Positions 63,893 to 64,000 of a stretch of DNA of 64,000 nucleotides are shown here, in pieces. The stretch is from an uncultured Lysobacteraceae bacterium (GTDB lineage: Bacteria > Pseudomonadota > Gammaproteobacteria > Xanthomonadales > Xanthomonadaceae): assembly GCA_946480825.1 (NCBI GenBank), contig CAMLLG010000005.1:24816-88815 (forward strand), written 5' to 3'. How positions within the stretch are numbered: the stretch's first letter is position 1; each line of letters starts with the position of its first letter. Both the position numbers and the translations under genes were made by a program. The notes below the pieces were generated by a model. The model had not been told where the DNA came from and did no database searches. It was given only the letters and a program-made list of their open reading frames with translations.

Positions 63893-64000
63893 TGGCTTTC
63901 CCAACCACACTTGTGCGGAGGGGATTTGTAGGCCGTAAGGCGCAATCGTAGGGCGTATATGGACTCCCCCCGATTGCCAACCGCTTTTTGATCCTGGTTG

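Noticed and set aside
63893..64000. A gene beginning at ATG 63963 near the window end
   Set aside because: The frame stops after about ten codons. The stretch holds only AT-poorer spacer with GTAGG-like repeat remnants.

Overview
The window is high-GC (about 70% by eye), densely coded gammaproteobacterial chromosome. Gene content and sequence style point to the Xanthomonadaceae/Lysobacteraceae (Lysobacter, Luteimonas, Xanthomonas relatives). Supporting signs are a candidate Xanthomonas-type T4SS effector with a glutamine-rich C-terminal tail, an S1E-type lysyl endopeptidase, the DUF493-lipB-lipA cluster, aceB-aceA divergent from a LysR regulator, and short palindromic repeats of the kinds scattered through these genomes. 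I saw no tRNA, rRNA, CRISPR array or complete insertion sequence. Genus and species cannot be fixed from the window alone.

Layout. 1-2066: an export-type ABC permease (cut by the window edge) and its ATPase. 2271-3653: an isolated AT-richer AlbA_2-type gene. 3808-5631: secreted amidohydrolase with a CIA30-like tail. 5842-9454: a four-gene operon (ABC ATPase, ABC-2 permease, histidine kinase, response regulator), divergent from a MacA/MacB-like export operon (9683-14263). 14371-17307: two EamA exporters and an Ada-like DNA repair protein. 17373-19556: tail-specific protease. 19795-20553: an AT-richer patch with an Mrr-like nuclease followed in frame, beyond an amber codon, by a Cys-rich reading frame. 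20573-23109: lipoate operon ybeD / BLUF photoreceptor / lipB / lipA. 23611-28615: lipoprotein, hydrolase, M1 aminopeptidase and a CsgG-like protein. 28706-30702: divergent coaBC and radC. 30732-31190: repeats enclosing a GIY-YIG gene. 31282-36525: argS, a SPOR protein and small metabolic or envelope genes. 36622-41379: speA, an M48 peptidase and speE (polyamine synthesis). 42597-43730: candidate T4SS effector. 43865-46163: glnB, ubiK, yifB. 46538-48813: a three-gene cluster of lower GC (degenerate M23-like, membrane-anchored unknown, GNAT-like). 49078-53769: ECF sigma, zinc-binding anti-sigma, an unknown protein and a TPR-CHAT caspase-like lipoprotein, divergent from a large secreted lysyl-endopeptidase-like protein with a VWD domain (54282-56828). 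57034-59522: small secreted proteins and a hemerythrin. 59639-63892: glyoxylate shunt aceBA and its divergent LysR regulator.

Most interesting. (1) The sigma / anti-sigma / unknown / TPR-CHAT operon has the parts for protease-controlled release of a sigma factor, formally reminiscent of the TPR-CHAT and sigma pairing of type III-E CRISPR systems but without any CRISPR. (2) A GIY-YIG nuclease gene sits exactly between inverted copies of a repeat that also occurs elsewhere in the window as an empty hairpin, which looks like an autonomous and non-autonomous mobile pair. (3) A BLUF blue-light sensor lies inside the lipoate operon.
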